64,000 nucleotides of DNA from Ferruginibacter sp. GTDB lineage: Bacteria; Bacteroidota; Bacteroidia; Chitinophagales; Chitinophagaceae. Below, piece after piece: positions 34,253 through 42,395 of this stretch; within the stretch, counting starts at the first letter, position 1; each line of letters begins with the position of its first letter. The DNA lies in NCBI GenBank assembly GCA_013141435.1, contig JABFQZ010000018.1, positions 1 to 64,000 of the forward strand, read 5' to 3'. The translations under genes were made by a program, and so were the position numbers. Below the pieces are notes generated by a model. The model was given only the letters and a program-made list of their open reading frames with translations. It made no database searches and was not told where the DNA came from.

Positions 34253-37093
34253 TTATTTACTCAAATGCATACTCCTTTCTTTATATAGTTGTCTAAAATA
34301 TGGGTCACGCAGGTCTTTTATAAAACGAATGGCTTCGCCAGTGCTTTTCATTTCGGGCCCAAGTTCTTTATTTACTCCCGGAAATTTATTGAAAGAAAAT
34401 ACAGGCTCTTTTATGGCAAATCCATTTAAGTTTTTTTCAAAAGTAAAGTCTTTTAATTTAGCTACTCCAAGCATTACTTTTGTGGCAATATTCAAATAAG
34501 GAATACCATAAGCTTTTGCTATAAAAGGTGTAGTGCGGCTGGCTCGTGGGTTTGCTTCTATTACATATACTTTGCCATCTTTTATGGCAAACTGAATGTT
34601 TATTAGCCCTTTTATATTTAACGTTCTAGCAATTTTTTCTGCATATTCTTCCATGGCATGTACTACCAAAGGTGTAAGATTAAATTGAGGTAATACCGCA
34701 TTGCTATCTCCACTATGAATACCTGCAGGTTCTATATGCTCCATTAATCCCATTACATGAAAATCTTCGCCATCAAAAATGGCATCTATTTCTGCTTCTT
34801 GACAACGATCTAAAAAATGGTCAATCAAAATTTTATTGCCAGGCAAATGTTTTAGTAGGCTCAATACACCACTTTCTAATTCATCATCGTTGAGTACAAT
34901 ACGCATACGCTGCCCACCAAGCACATAGCTAGGGCGAAGCAGTACTGGATAGCCTACTTCTTTGGCAACCTCAATAGCTTCGTCGGTATCATAAGCAGTA
35001 CCATAGTTTGGATAAGGAATTTCTAACTCTTTTAAAATATCGCTAAATCGTCCTCTATCTTCTGCTATATCCATGCTATCGAAAGATGTGCCAATAATTT
35101 TTATTCCTTTTTCGGTCAATTTTTTTGCAAGCTTTAAAGCTGTTTGTCCACCCAGTTGTACAATAACACCTTCGGGTTTTTCATGCTCTATTATTTCCCA
35201 AATATGCTCCCAATACACAGGTTCAAAATATAATTTATCCGCCATGTCAAAATCGGTACTCACTGTTTCAGGATTACAGTTTACCATTATGGCTTCCATG
35301 CCAGCTTCTTTTATAGCAAGCAAACCATGCACACAGCAGTAATCAAACTCTATACCTTGCCCAATACGGTTTGGTCCACTACCTAGTACAATTATTTTTT
35401 TCTTATCCGTTACCATCGATTCATTCGACAATAAATTTGAAATGGTATCATTGTTTTCAAAAGTGGAATAGAAATACGGCGTTTTCGCCTCAAACTCAGC
35501 ACTACAAGTATCCACCATTTTAAATACTCTAGTTATGCCTAAAGATTTTCTGCGTTCATACATAGCATCGGCATCTCCATCTTGCATTATTCGTACCATT
35601 TGTTCATCGCTAAAGCCAAGCATTTTTGCCTCTCTTAATAATGCTTCGGGCAGCGATGCAAAATTGTATTTAACAATCTCTTTTTCACAATCTGCTATTT
35701 TTTGTATTTGATAAATAAACCATCTGTCTATTTTTGTGCTTTCACAAATACGCTTTACACTTACACCCGCCATTAGTGCATCTTTTATGCGAAACACTCT
35801 ATCCCATTTAGGAATTTTGATGTACTCAATTAATTCTTCGCTATGCATTACACTCTTGCCGTAATAACCCAAACCAACTGCTTCGTTTTCTAAACTCACA
35901 CAAGCTTTTTGTATGGCTTCGGCAAAGCTTCTGCCAATAGCCATTACTTCGCCCACACTTTTCATTTGAAAACCAAGTGTATCATTAGCACCTTTAAATT
36001 TATCAAAATTCCAACGAGGGATTTTTACAATTACATAATCCAACGCAGGCTCAAAGTATGCCGAAGTAGATTGTGTAATTTGATTTTTCAATTCGTCTAA
36101 ATTGTAACCTATTGCTAATTTAGCAGCAATTTTTGCAATAGGGTAACCAGTAGCTTTGCTTGCTAGCGCTGAGCTGCGGCTTACTCTAGGGTTTATTTCT
36201 ACTACAATTATTTCTTCGGTATGTGGGTTAAGTGCAAACTGTACATTACAACCACCGGCAAAATTCCCCAAATTGCGCATCATAGAAATGGCAGTATTTC
36301 GCATTAATTGATATGCTGTATCACTCAATGTCATAGCAGGCGCTACCGTTATGCTATCTCCTGTATGTATGCCCATTGGGTCAAAATTTTCTACGGTGCA
36401 AATAATGGCAACATTGTCTGCATTATCTCTCAATAATTCCAATTCAAATTCTTTCCAACCTATAATGGCTTTTTCTACAAGTACCTCATGTATTGGGCTA
36501 GCAGTAAGTGCATTGTTAAGTGCTTCATCTAATTCTTCTTTTTTAAAAACAATACCACCACCGCTACCACCAAGTGTAAATGATGGACGAAGCACTAGCG
36601 GAAAACCAATTTCTTGTGCAAATTCTTTACCCTCTAAAAATGAATTTGCAATATGTGCTTGGCATACTGGAATGCCCATTTCTATCATCCACAATCTAAA
36701 CTTTTCTCTATCTTCAGCTTTGTCTATTGCTTTAATATCTACACCTATTAAGGCTACATTATTTTTTTTCCAAATACCCAATTCATCTACCTCTTTACAC
36801 AAATTTAAAGCTGTTTGTCCGCCCATAGTTGGGAGTACGGCATCTATTTGGTTTTCTTCTAAAATTTGCTCTATGCTTTCTACAGTAAGTGGCAGTAAGT
36901 AAACCCTATCAGCCATCATAGGGTCGGTCATAATGGTAGCAGGATTACTATTAATTAAAATAACCTTTACACCTTCTTCACGCAGGCTACGAGCGGCTTG
37001 AGTACCACTATAATCAAATTCGCAGGCTTGTCCAATTACAATAGGCCCGCTTCCAATAATTAAAACTGATTGTATTTTTTCGTTCTTTGGCAT
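34253..37093 (-). CDS. carB: Carbamoyl-phosphate synthase large subunit without MGS domain
   Basis: A 946-residue subunit that forms carbamoyl phosphate from ammonia, bicarbonate and two ATP for pyrimidine and arginine synthesis. Both ATP-grasp halves are complete (SVLIIGSGPIVIGQACEFDY and IIVLGSGPNRIGQGIEFDYC, with VLRPSFTLGGSGGG and LLRPSYVLGGQRM). The protein ends at EAIRFIKDLRDPYFRQLYKE, roughly 120 residues shorter than E. coli CarB. The missing part is the C-terminal MGS-like domain that binds UMP, IMP and ornithine. Other Bacteroidota also have the short form, so this is a lineage feature and not damage. It has a clear promoter at 37120-37150. Confidence 0.97.
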   Translation of the reverse strand: MPKNEKIQSVLIIGSGPIVIGQACEFDYSGTQAARSLREEGVKVILINSNPATIMTDPMMADRVYLLPLTVESIEQILEENQIDAVLPTMGGQTALNLCKEVDELGIWKKNNVALIGVDIKAIDKAEDREKFRLWMIEMGIPVCQAHIANSFLEGKEFAQEIGFPLVLRPSFTLGGSGGGIVFKKEELDEALNNALTASPIHEVLVEKAIIGWKEFELELLRDNADNVAIICTVENFDPMGIHTGDSITVAPAMTLSDTAYQLMRNTAISMMRNLGNFAGGCNVQFALNPHTEEIIVVEINPRVSRSSALASKATGYPIAKIAAKLAIGYNLDELKNQITQSTSAYFEPALDYVIVKIPRWNFDKFKGANDTLGFQMKSVGEVMAIGRSFAEAIQKACVSLENEAVGLGYYGKSVMHSEELIEYIKIPKWDRVFRIKDALMAGVSVKRICESTKIDRWFIYQIQKIADCEKEIVKYNFASLPEALLREAKMLGFSDEQMVRIMQDGDADAMYERRKSLGITRVFKMVDTCSAEFEAKTPYFYSTFENNDTISNLLSNESMVTDKKKIIVLGSGPNRIGQGIEFDYCCVHGLLAIKEAGMEAIMVNCNPETVSTDFDMADKLYFEPVYWEHIWEIIEHEKPEGVIVQLGGQTALKLAKKLTEKGIKIIGTSFDSMDIAEDRGRFSDILKELEIPYPNYGTAYDTDEAIEVAKEVGYPVLLRPSYVLGGQRMRIVLNDDELESGVLSLLKHLPGNKILIDHFLDRCQEAEIDAIFDGEDFHVMGLMEHIEPAGIHSGDSNAVLPQFNLTPLVVHAMEEYAEKIARTLNIKGLINIQFAIKDGKVYVIEANPRASRTTPFIAKAYGIPYLNIATKVMLGVAKLKDFTFEKNLNGFAIKEPVFSFNKFPGVNKELGPEMKSTGEAIRFIKDLRDPYFRQLYKERSMHLSK

Positions 37094-37119
37094 GTAAAAA
37101 TTGCCTTTTGTGTGGCGTG

Positions 37120-37150
37120 CAAAAGTAATGGGAATCTAAGAAAAAATCAA
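37120..37150 (-). promoter_or_regulatory. Promoter of carB
   Basis: On the minus strand, TTG (37150-37148), a 20-base spacer and TACTTTTG (37127-37120) fit the Bacteroidota consensus. The -7 box ends 27 bases upstream of the carB ATG. Confidence 0.8.
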
Positions 37151-37191
37151 ATACTATGTTTTTAATAAATTAAGGTACTATAAAAATGCTT

Positions 37192-37219
37192 TTGAAACTA
37201 CTTAAGTTGTTTAATTTTG
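37192..37219 (+). promoter_or_regulatory. Promoter of membrane LytTR gene, probably leaderless
   Basis: TTG (37192-37194), a 17-base spacer (slightly short) and TAATTTTG (37212-37219). The final G is five bases before the A of the ATG at 37224, so the transcript would begin at or next to the start codon. Confidence 0.55.
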
Positions 37220-37223
37220 TAAT

Positions 37224-38048
37224 ATGAATAAACAACTTTACTTAAATATAAAATTTAACGATAAACTTTTGTGGCTAATAAGCTACTTTATAATTTCATT
37301 ATCATTTATATTTTTTGCAAACGATAATTCGTTACCTGTTTTAGTAAAAATGCCATTGTTTTATGCAGATATATTATTTGCAGTAAGTGTAACTTTTACA
37401 ACTGGGTTTTATTTAAAAAAATTAAATGAAAAATTAAATAAAACAATTTCATGGCAGCATTCTTTTAAAGGTAGATTATTAAAGCAATTTTTATACGGTG
37501 TGTTAATTCCTCTATTTGTTGCAATGGCTTTAGAAGTTTTTTATTTGTATTGTATAAATATTTCAATTGCAAAAAGTGCTATTCTTAATTTAGAGCTGCC
37601 TTTGGCTTTTATATTTTTGGTGCTTATTAACTTAGTATATTTAGTTACATATCTTCTTAAAAACAAACAAAAGGAAACAGTAACCGAAAAAGTATTTGTA
37701 AAATCTATCGAAAAATTAGAATTTATAAAAGTGCAAAAAGGTTATGTAGAAGAAAAAATAGAAATTAATAAATGTGCCTATATAAAAAGTGCAAACAAAT
37801 TATTATGGTTGCAAACTTTTGATGGCGAAAAATATCGTTTGCAAGGCACTTTAGAGGAATGGGAACTTAAATTATCGACCTCTAATTTTTATAGAATTAA
37901 TAGACAATATCTTGCAGCCTCTAAAGCAATTAAATCTGTAGAACAAACGGCAACTAGAAAACTGAAAGTAAATTTTATATTACCTAGCGAAGAAGTGTAC
38001 ATTTCGAAGCCTAATGTTGCCAGCTTTAGACAATGGTGGAAACAATAA
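37224..38048 (+). CDS. Membrane-anchored LytTR transcriptional regulator
   Basis: A 274-residue protein with four predicted membrane helices in the first half (LLWLISYFIISLSFIFFA, LFYADILFAVSVTFTTGFYL, LLKQFLYGVLIPLFVAMALE, LAFIFLVLINLVYLVTYLL) and a C-terminal LytTR DNA-binding domain (about 165-274: FIKVQKGYVEEKIEINKCAY, FYRINRQYLAASKAIKSV, VYISKPNVASFRQWW). There is no receiver domain or phosphorylatable Asp, so sensing is probably direct through the membrane part. It lies upstream of a barrel protein and a serine-hydrolase lipoprotein on the same strand and may control them. Confidence 0.85.
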   Translation: MNKQLYLNIKFNDKLLWLISYFIISLSFIFFANDNSLPVLVKMPLFYADILFAVSVTFTTGFYLKKLNEKLNKTISWQHSFKGRLLKQFLYGVLIPLFVAMALEVFYLYCINISIAKSAILNLELPLAFIFLVLINLVYLVTYLLKNKQKETVTEKVFVKSIEKLEFIKVQKGYVEEKIEINKCAYIKSANKLLWLQTFDGEKYRLQGTLEEWELKLSTSNFYRINRQYLAASKAIKSVEQTATRKLKVNFILPSEEVYISKPNVASFRQWWKQ

Positions 38049-38162
38049 TGGTCAACTGAATTGGTTTATTGTCCACTTCGGTATTAAATGTAGGTTTTAA
38101 AATAGTTTTAGAATAAAATTATTTCATTTTTGCTAAATATATTATCAAAAGTATTTCGCAAA

Positions 38163-38768
38163 ATGATTAATAAACTATTGCTATTTTTATTACTTAGCAC
38201 TTCATTGTGGTGTAGTGCACAAACAAAATCTTATCCAATTACAATTTCTCTTTTTAATGAAAGCACAGCAATTCCTTTTACAAAATTTGTAACAACTCCT
38301 TTACACCCAGGTTTGCAAATTGGCACCGAATTTAATTATAAAAGCAAAACTCATGCTCGTATTTTTCAAACAGTAAATGCATCTTATTTTTATCATCGAT
38401 ATTTAGCACATGGCATTGGCTTAACTACCGAATTAGGGTATGAATATCGTTTAAAAAATGGATTAGCATTTTCATCGCTTTTGGGTGTAGGCTATCTGCA
38501 TACTTTTGCAACTGCAGAAGAATTTATTTTTCAAAATGGAGAGTATGTAAAAAAAGCTGATAGAGGAAATGCAAGAATAAATCCTTCATTATCTTTTGAT
38601 GTAGGCTACTATTTAAACCCCAAAAGCAAAAAAAGTAATAAAATATTTTTACGATACCAATCTTGGGCTGAGTACCCGTATTCGCCAAATTTTATTCCAG
38701 TAATGGCTCATATAAATTTACATATTGGGGCTAAATTTTTTATCTCAAAAAACATAAAAAAACAATGA
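38163..38768 (+). CDS. Small outer-membrane beta-barrel-like protein, unknown
   Basis: The start at 38163 gives a signal peptide (MINKLLLFLLLSTSLWCSAQ); the frame from 38130 would put eleven basic residues before it. The mature ~180 residues alternate polar and aromatic residues in strands typical of a small barrel (IGTEFNYKSKTHARIFQTVN, LTTELGYEYRLKNGLAFSS, HINLHIGAKFFISKNI). The closing strand is aromatic-poor, so porin function is not implied. It overlaps the next gene by four bases (ATGA), suggesting joint expression with the serine hydrolase. No family name can be given. Confidence 0.65.
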   Translation: MINKLLLFLLLSTSLWCSAQTKSYPITISLFNESTAIPFTKFVTTPLHPGLQIGTEFNYKSKTHARIFQTVNASYFYHRYLAHGIGLTTELGYEYRLKNGLAFSSLLGVGYLHTFATAEEFIFQNGEYVKKADRGNARINPSLSFDVGYYLNPKSKKSNKIFLRYQSWAEYPYSPNFIPVMAHINLHIGAKFFISKNIKKQ

Positions 38769-39943
38769 AAAAACTAATCGTCTTTTTAATAATAATTTTA
38801 ATATTTCTGTCTTGCAAAAAAGGGAAAGAATTACCTACTACATTTTATAATTGCAATTTGAATTATGTAGATAGTAGTTTTAAAAACAGTAATAATTTAA
38901 AATATCAAAATTTATTGAATAGCATTACTGCCGATGGTGTAGTAGGAATTACTTTATCGGTATATAAACCTAATGCTGGTATGTGGCTTGGCGCAAGTGG
39001 TAAAGCCGATTTGCATAATGATATAGCTATGAAAGCCTGTAATATAACAAGAGTTGGCTCTACTGTAAAAACTTTTGTAGCCACAATTATACTAAAACTG
39101 CAAGAAGAAGGAAAACTAAATATCGATGACAAAATTTCTAAATATTTGCAAGGAAATAATATTAGTAAAATAAAAAATGCCCATATTGCTACTATCAGAC
39201 AATTGATGCAACACAGCAGTGGTATCAATAATTATATACAAGATTTAAAATTTCAAACAGCATCTTTAAACAATTGGATAAAAGAATGGAATGCAGATGA
39301 GTTATTAAAATACTCATACAACAAAGCGCCATATTTTAGCCCAGATGAAGATGTACGCTATTCAAATACTTGCTACATATTACTGGGTTTATTAATTGAA
39401 AAAATAGAAGGCAAACAATTGTACAAAGTTTTTGAAGAAAAAATTATTACTCCACTTGGTTTAGCGAATACGCAATTTGCTGGAAAAAACCCTGTGCCAG
39501 ATGGTATTGTAAGAGGTTATATAGATATGTACAGTAACTTTAACGTAATAGAAAGTACATACTTTAGTGGTTGGGATTATTACACTGCCGATGGAAGTTT
39601 AATTTCTAATGTTTATGATATGAATGTATTTATTAGGGCTTTAATACAAGGGAAAATAATAAATGCAAGCTCCTTAAATAAAATGCTAAGTTGGAAAACA
39701 CCAAATGAAGTTGCTGTAGATTTTTTTTCGATAAGTTATGGACTTGGTATTTTTAAAATAGAAACCTCTAAAGGTATTGCTTATATGCACAGTGGGGATG
39801 CTGTTGGCTACCATGCAGATATGTTTTATTTTCCAAACGATAGCACAACAATTGTAAGTACTTTTAATAGCAATTATGGTAAAATTGAGCCATTAGTTTC
39901 TAGTAAAAACTCTATGGAAAAAATTATAAATTCTATTAAATAA
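38765..39943 (+). CDS. Beta-lactamase-family serine hydrolase, lipoprotein
   Basis: A 392-residue lipoprotein with a lipobox FLSC (Cys17) after a short hydrophobic leader. The class C/serine-hydrolase motifs are in order: SxxK as S99-TV-K102 (RVGSTVKTFVA), YxN as YSN in VRYSNTCYILLG, and HSG in YMHSGDAVGYHAD. The family includes D-Ala-D-Ala carboxypeptidases, esterases and beta-lactamases; which activity applies cannot be decided. It is probably periplasmic or at the outer membrane, translationally coupled to the barrel protein upstream. Confidence 0.9.
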   Translation: MKKLIVFLIIILIFLSCKKGKELPTTFYNCNLNYVDSSFKNSNNLKYQNLLNSITADGVVGITLSVYKPNAGMWLGASGKADLHNDIAMKACNITRVGSTVKTFVATIILKLQEEGKLNIDDKISKYLQGNNISKIKNAHIATIRQLMQHSSGINNYIQDLKFQTASLNNWIKEWNADELLKYSYNKAPYFSPDEDVRYSNTCYILLGLLIEKIEGKQLYKVFEEKIITPLGLANTQFAGKNPVPDGIVRGYIDMYSNFNVIESTYFSGWDYYTADGSLISNVYDMNVFIRALIQGKIINASSLNKMLSWKTPNEVAVDFFSISYGLGIFKIETSKGIAYMHSGDAVGYHADMFYFPNDSTTIVSTFNSNYGKIEPLVSSKNSMEKIINSIK

Positions 39944-39960
39944 TTTTTAATTTTACAAAT

Positions 39961-40650
39961 ATGGAAAATACAACTCAAAATTTATTTATTGCTGAGCAAA
40001 AAGCGAAGGACTTGTTTAGTATTGTAGAACAAAGAGGCTTAATACAATCTGGCAAAACAGAGCAACAACTTTGCAATGAAATATTGCAAATTGCACAAAC
40101 CGAATTTAATGTAGCAAATCATTGGGGCAAAAAAATAGTACGCACAGGTGTAAATACATTGCAGCCTTATATTGCTAATGCGCCAGACTTAATTATTAAA
40201 GAAGATGATATTTTGTTTTTTGATTTTCACCCAATATTTGATGGTTGGGAAGCTGACCTGGGTAGAACTTATGTGCTAGGGAATGATGCATTGAAATTAA
40301 AAATAAAACAAGATGTAGAAGCTGCTTGGTACGAAGGAAATAATTGGTACCACAAGCAAACAAACCTTACTGGTGAAGCATTCTTTAATTATGCCTGCGA
40401 ACTTGCAAAAAAATATGGCTACGAATTTGGCAATGCAATATCTGGGCATATTATAGGAAAATACCCACACGAACAGCCTGATGATCCTAATGATTTATGT
40501 TTAGATGTACACCCTGATAACCATACAGATATTTTACAATTAGATAAAAATGGCAATAAAAGACATTGGATGTTAGAATTGCATTTTATAGATAAAGAAA
40601 ATAATATTGGTGCTTTTTTTGAACAATTACTTAATAAAGATTTGTGTTAA
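39961..40650 (+). CDS. M24-family metallopeptidase-like protein
   Basis: A 229-residue cytoplasmic protein of the pita-bread M24 fold. Metal-site-like features are FFDFHPIFDGWEADLGRTYV (two Asp), the histidine of AISGHIIGKYPHEQ, and the Glu of WMLELHFIDK. It lacks the N-terminal creatinase domain of prolidases, consistent with the short Xaa-Pro aminopeptidase-like proteins. The precise substrate is unknown. It begins 17 bases after the serine hydrolase and precedes the DUF1272 gene by 18 bases, so an operon is likely. Confidence 0.85.
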   Translation: MENTTQNLFIAEQKAKDLFSIVEQRGLIQSGKTEQQLCNEILQIAQTEFNVANHWGKKIVRTGVNTLQPYIANAPDLIIKEDDILFFDFHPIFDGWEADLGRTYVLGNDALKLKIKQDVEAAWYEGNNWYHKQTNLTGEAFFNYACELAKKYGYEFGNAISGHIIGKYPHEQPDDPNDLCLDVHPDNHTDILQLDKNGNKRHWMLELHFIDKENNIGAFFEQLLNKDLC

Positions 40651-40668
40651 TTTTTAAAAATAAATATT

Positions 40669-40959
40669 ATGTTAGCGTTAAAACCAATTTGCGAAAACTG
40701 TGCAAAATCATTACCAAACGAAAGCAATGAGGCTATGATTTGCACCTATGAATGTACTTTTTGTAAAGATTGTGTAAGCAATGTTCTTGATAATGTATGC
40801 CCAAACTGTGGAGGTGGTTTTGAAAAAAGACCTACTAGACCAAAACAACTTTTAGCAAAAGACCCTGCAAGCACAAAAGAACATCACAAACCTGTTGTGC
40901 AAGAAATATTTATAAAGATGATAGATAAATATAAAAACATTGAACCAAGAAACCGATGA
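40669..40959 (+). CDS. DUF1272 zinc-binding protein
   Basis: A 96-residue protein with a RING-like cysteine pattern (ICENCAK, MICTYECTFCKDCV, VCPNCGGGF) characteristic of DUF1272. The first ~60 residues are the domain; the remainder is a basic tail (RPTRPKQLLAKDP). The family is a small zinc-ribbon group of unknown function. It lies within a run of closely spaced plus-strand genes. Confidence 0.88.
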   Translation: MLALKPICENCAKSLPNESNEAMICTYECTFCKDCVSNVLDNVCPNCGGGFEKRPTRPKQLLAKDPASTKEHHKPVVQEIFIKMIDKYKNIEPRNR

Positions 40960-40971
40960 ATTTTTTTTTAG

Positions 40972-41346
40972 ATGAAACAAAAAAGCATTAATTTATTTTT
41001 AATTATTAGTTCTCTTTTAGGTTATTTAGAATGGAGTGGTGGTAACAATATTTTTTTATTAAAAGCAGAGATAGAAATATTTTCAAAATTATTTAGTAAT
41101 CCTTTATCTGTATTGCACCCATTGATACTAATACCTGTGATTGGGCAAGTATTTTTAACAATTACTTTGTTTCAAAATAAGCCAAGCAAAGGTTTAACAT
41201 ATATTGGCATTGGGTGTATAATTTTATTATTTTTATTGATGTTATTTATAGGGATCTCTACCAAAAATTATAAGATATTACTATCCACTATTCCTTTTTT
41301 ATTTTTTTCTGTAATGGCTTTCCTTCAATTTAAAAAAACACCATAA
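40972..41346 (+). CDS. Small integral membrane protein, unknown
   Basis: A 124-residue protein with four predicted membrane helices (SINLFLIISSLLGYLEW, HPLILIPVIGQVFLTITLF, YIGIGCIILLFLLMLFIGI, ILLSTIPFLFFSVMAFLQF). There are no catalytic motifs. It fills the space between DUF1272 and the racemase with 12 and 7 bases of spacing, so co-transcription is likely. No family was recognised. Confidence 0.65.
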   Translation: MKQKSINLFLIISSLLGYLEWSGGNNIFLLKAEIEIFSKLFSNPLSVLHPLILIPVIGQVFLTITLFQNKPSKGLTYIGIGCIILLFLLMLFIGISTKNYKILLSTIPFLFFSVMAFLQFKKTP

Positions 41347-41353
41347 AAAAAAC

Positions 41354-42034
41354 ATGAAAAAAATTGGATTAGTTGGTGGAATAAGTTGGACATCAACAAT
41401 AGATTATTACAAATACATAAATGAAAAAGTAAATACTAAATTAGGCGGATTTAACTTTGCCGAGTGTATAATTTACTCTTTAAATTTTGGCGATATACAA
41501 CGGCAGGGTTGGGAAAATTCGTTCGATTTATTACTAGCAGCTTGTACAAGTTTAAAAAAAAGTGGAGCAAATTGTATTGTACTATGTGCCAATACTGCAC
41601 ATATTTTTGCAGACCAGCTCAAAGCAAAAATTGATTTACCTTTTATACATATTGTAGAAGAAACTGCTAAAGAAATAACGAAACTAAAATTAAAAAAAGT
41701 AGGGTTAATTGGTACAAAAGTTACAATGGAAAATGATTTTTACAAAAAAAAATTAAATGAGTATGGGTTAGAGGTTGTAATACCTCAAAAACAAAGCACC
41801 AGAGATTATATACAGCAAACACTAAAAGAAGAATTAGGAATTGGTACTATTAATGCAAGCACAAAAACTAATTATATTTCTATAATAAATGAAATGATAA
41901 CCCAAGGTGCAGAGTGCATTGTTTTTGGGTGTACAGAAATCCCAATGCTTTTAAGCCAAAATGATTTTAATATACCAGTTTTTGATACAACAAAAATTCA
42001 TTCTGATGCTATTGTAGCCTTTGCTTTAGCCTAA
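41354..42034 (+). CDS. Aspartate/glutamate racemase family protein
   Basis: A 226-residue PLP-independent amino-acid racemase. It has the N-terminal KKIGLVGGISWTSTIDYYKY, the first catalytic Cys in IVLCANTAHIF and the second in CIVFGCTEIPML, i.e. both members of the two-cysteine pair. The length and GGxSWxST motif match the YgeA/RacX-like amino-acid racemases rather than MurI. The product is probably D-aspartate or another D-amino acid; specificity is not readable. Convergent with the YtxH gene, 10 bases away. Confidence 0.9.
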   Translation: MKKIGLVGGISWTSTIDYYKYINEKVNTKLGGFNFAECIIYSLNFGDIQRQGWENSFDLLLAACTSLKKSGANCIVLCANTAHIFADQLKAKIDLPFIHIVEETAKEITKLKLKKVGLIGTKVTMENDFYKKKLNEYGLEVVIPQKQSTRDYIQQTLKEELGIGTINASTKTNYISIINEMITQGAECIVFGCTEIPMLLSQNDFNIPVFDTTKIHSDAIVAFALA

Positions 42035-42044
42035 TAAAATTTTT

Positions 42045-42341
42045 TTAAGATACAGTACTGTTTCCTTCTGCTTTTTTATCAAATAGTTCACCCATCATTT
42101 TTTCGGCATCGGCCAAGTGCTCTTTAAGTGTGGCAGTACCTTTTGTTTTCAATTCGTCAAAATAGTCTTTAGCCTTATCTGCAAAATTTTCGGCTTCTGT
42201 TTTTAATTCGTTTGCTTTATCTTTTAATGTATCTGCTAGTTTTTCTTTTTCTTCGGGGCTCATGTTCATATATTTATTTGCAGCAAGTGCAGCAGCAGCT
42301 CCTAGCAAAAATGTAGCAATGTGTTTTGAATTTACACTCAT
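42045..42341 (-). CDS. YtxH domain-containing protein
   Basis: A 98-residue protein with a short N-terminal hydrophobic stretch (HIATFLLGAAAALAANKYM) and a long lysine/glutamate/alanine-rich amphipathic helix (KEKLADTLKDKANELKTEAE and following), the layout of YtxH-type proteins. These are stress-associated small proteins of unknown function. It is divergent from the M23 peptidase gene. Confidence 0.8.
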   Translation of the reverse strand: MSVNSKHIATFLLGAAAALAANKYMNMSPEEKEKLADTLKDKANELKTEAENFADKAKDYFDELKTKGTATLKEHLADAEKMMGELFDKKAEGNSTVS

Positions 42342-42346
42342 ATTTT

Positions 42347-42378
42347 TTGTTTTTTAAGGGTTTAATAAATTAGTTTTG
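42347..42378 (+). promoter_or_regulatory. Promoter of the M23 peptidase gene
   Basis: TTG (42347-42349), a 21-base spacer and TAGTTTTG (42371-42378), ending 17 bases before the ATG at 42396. Good match to the Bacteroidota consensus. Confidence 0.7.
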
Positions 42379-42395
42379 CAACCATAATTAAAGAT

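Noticed and set aside
38048-38100. GTCAACT/GTCCACT repeat before the barrel gene as a third LytTR operator
   Set aside because: The spacing is 20 rather than 21 bp, only seven bases match and no -7 box lies at the distance seen in the other sites.
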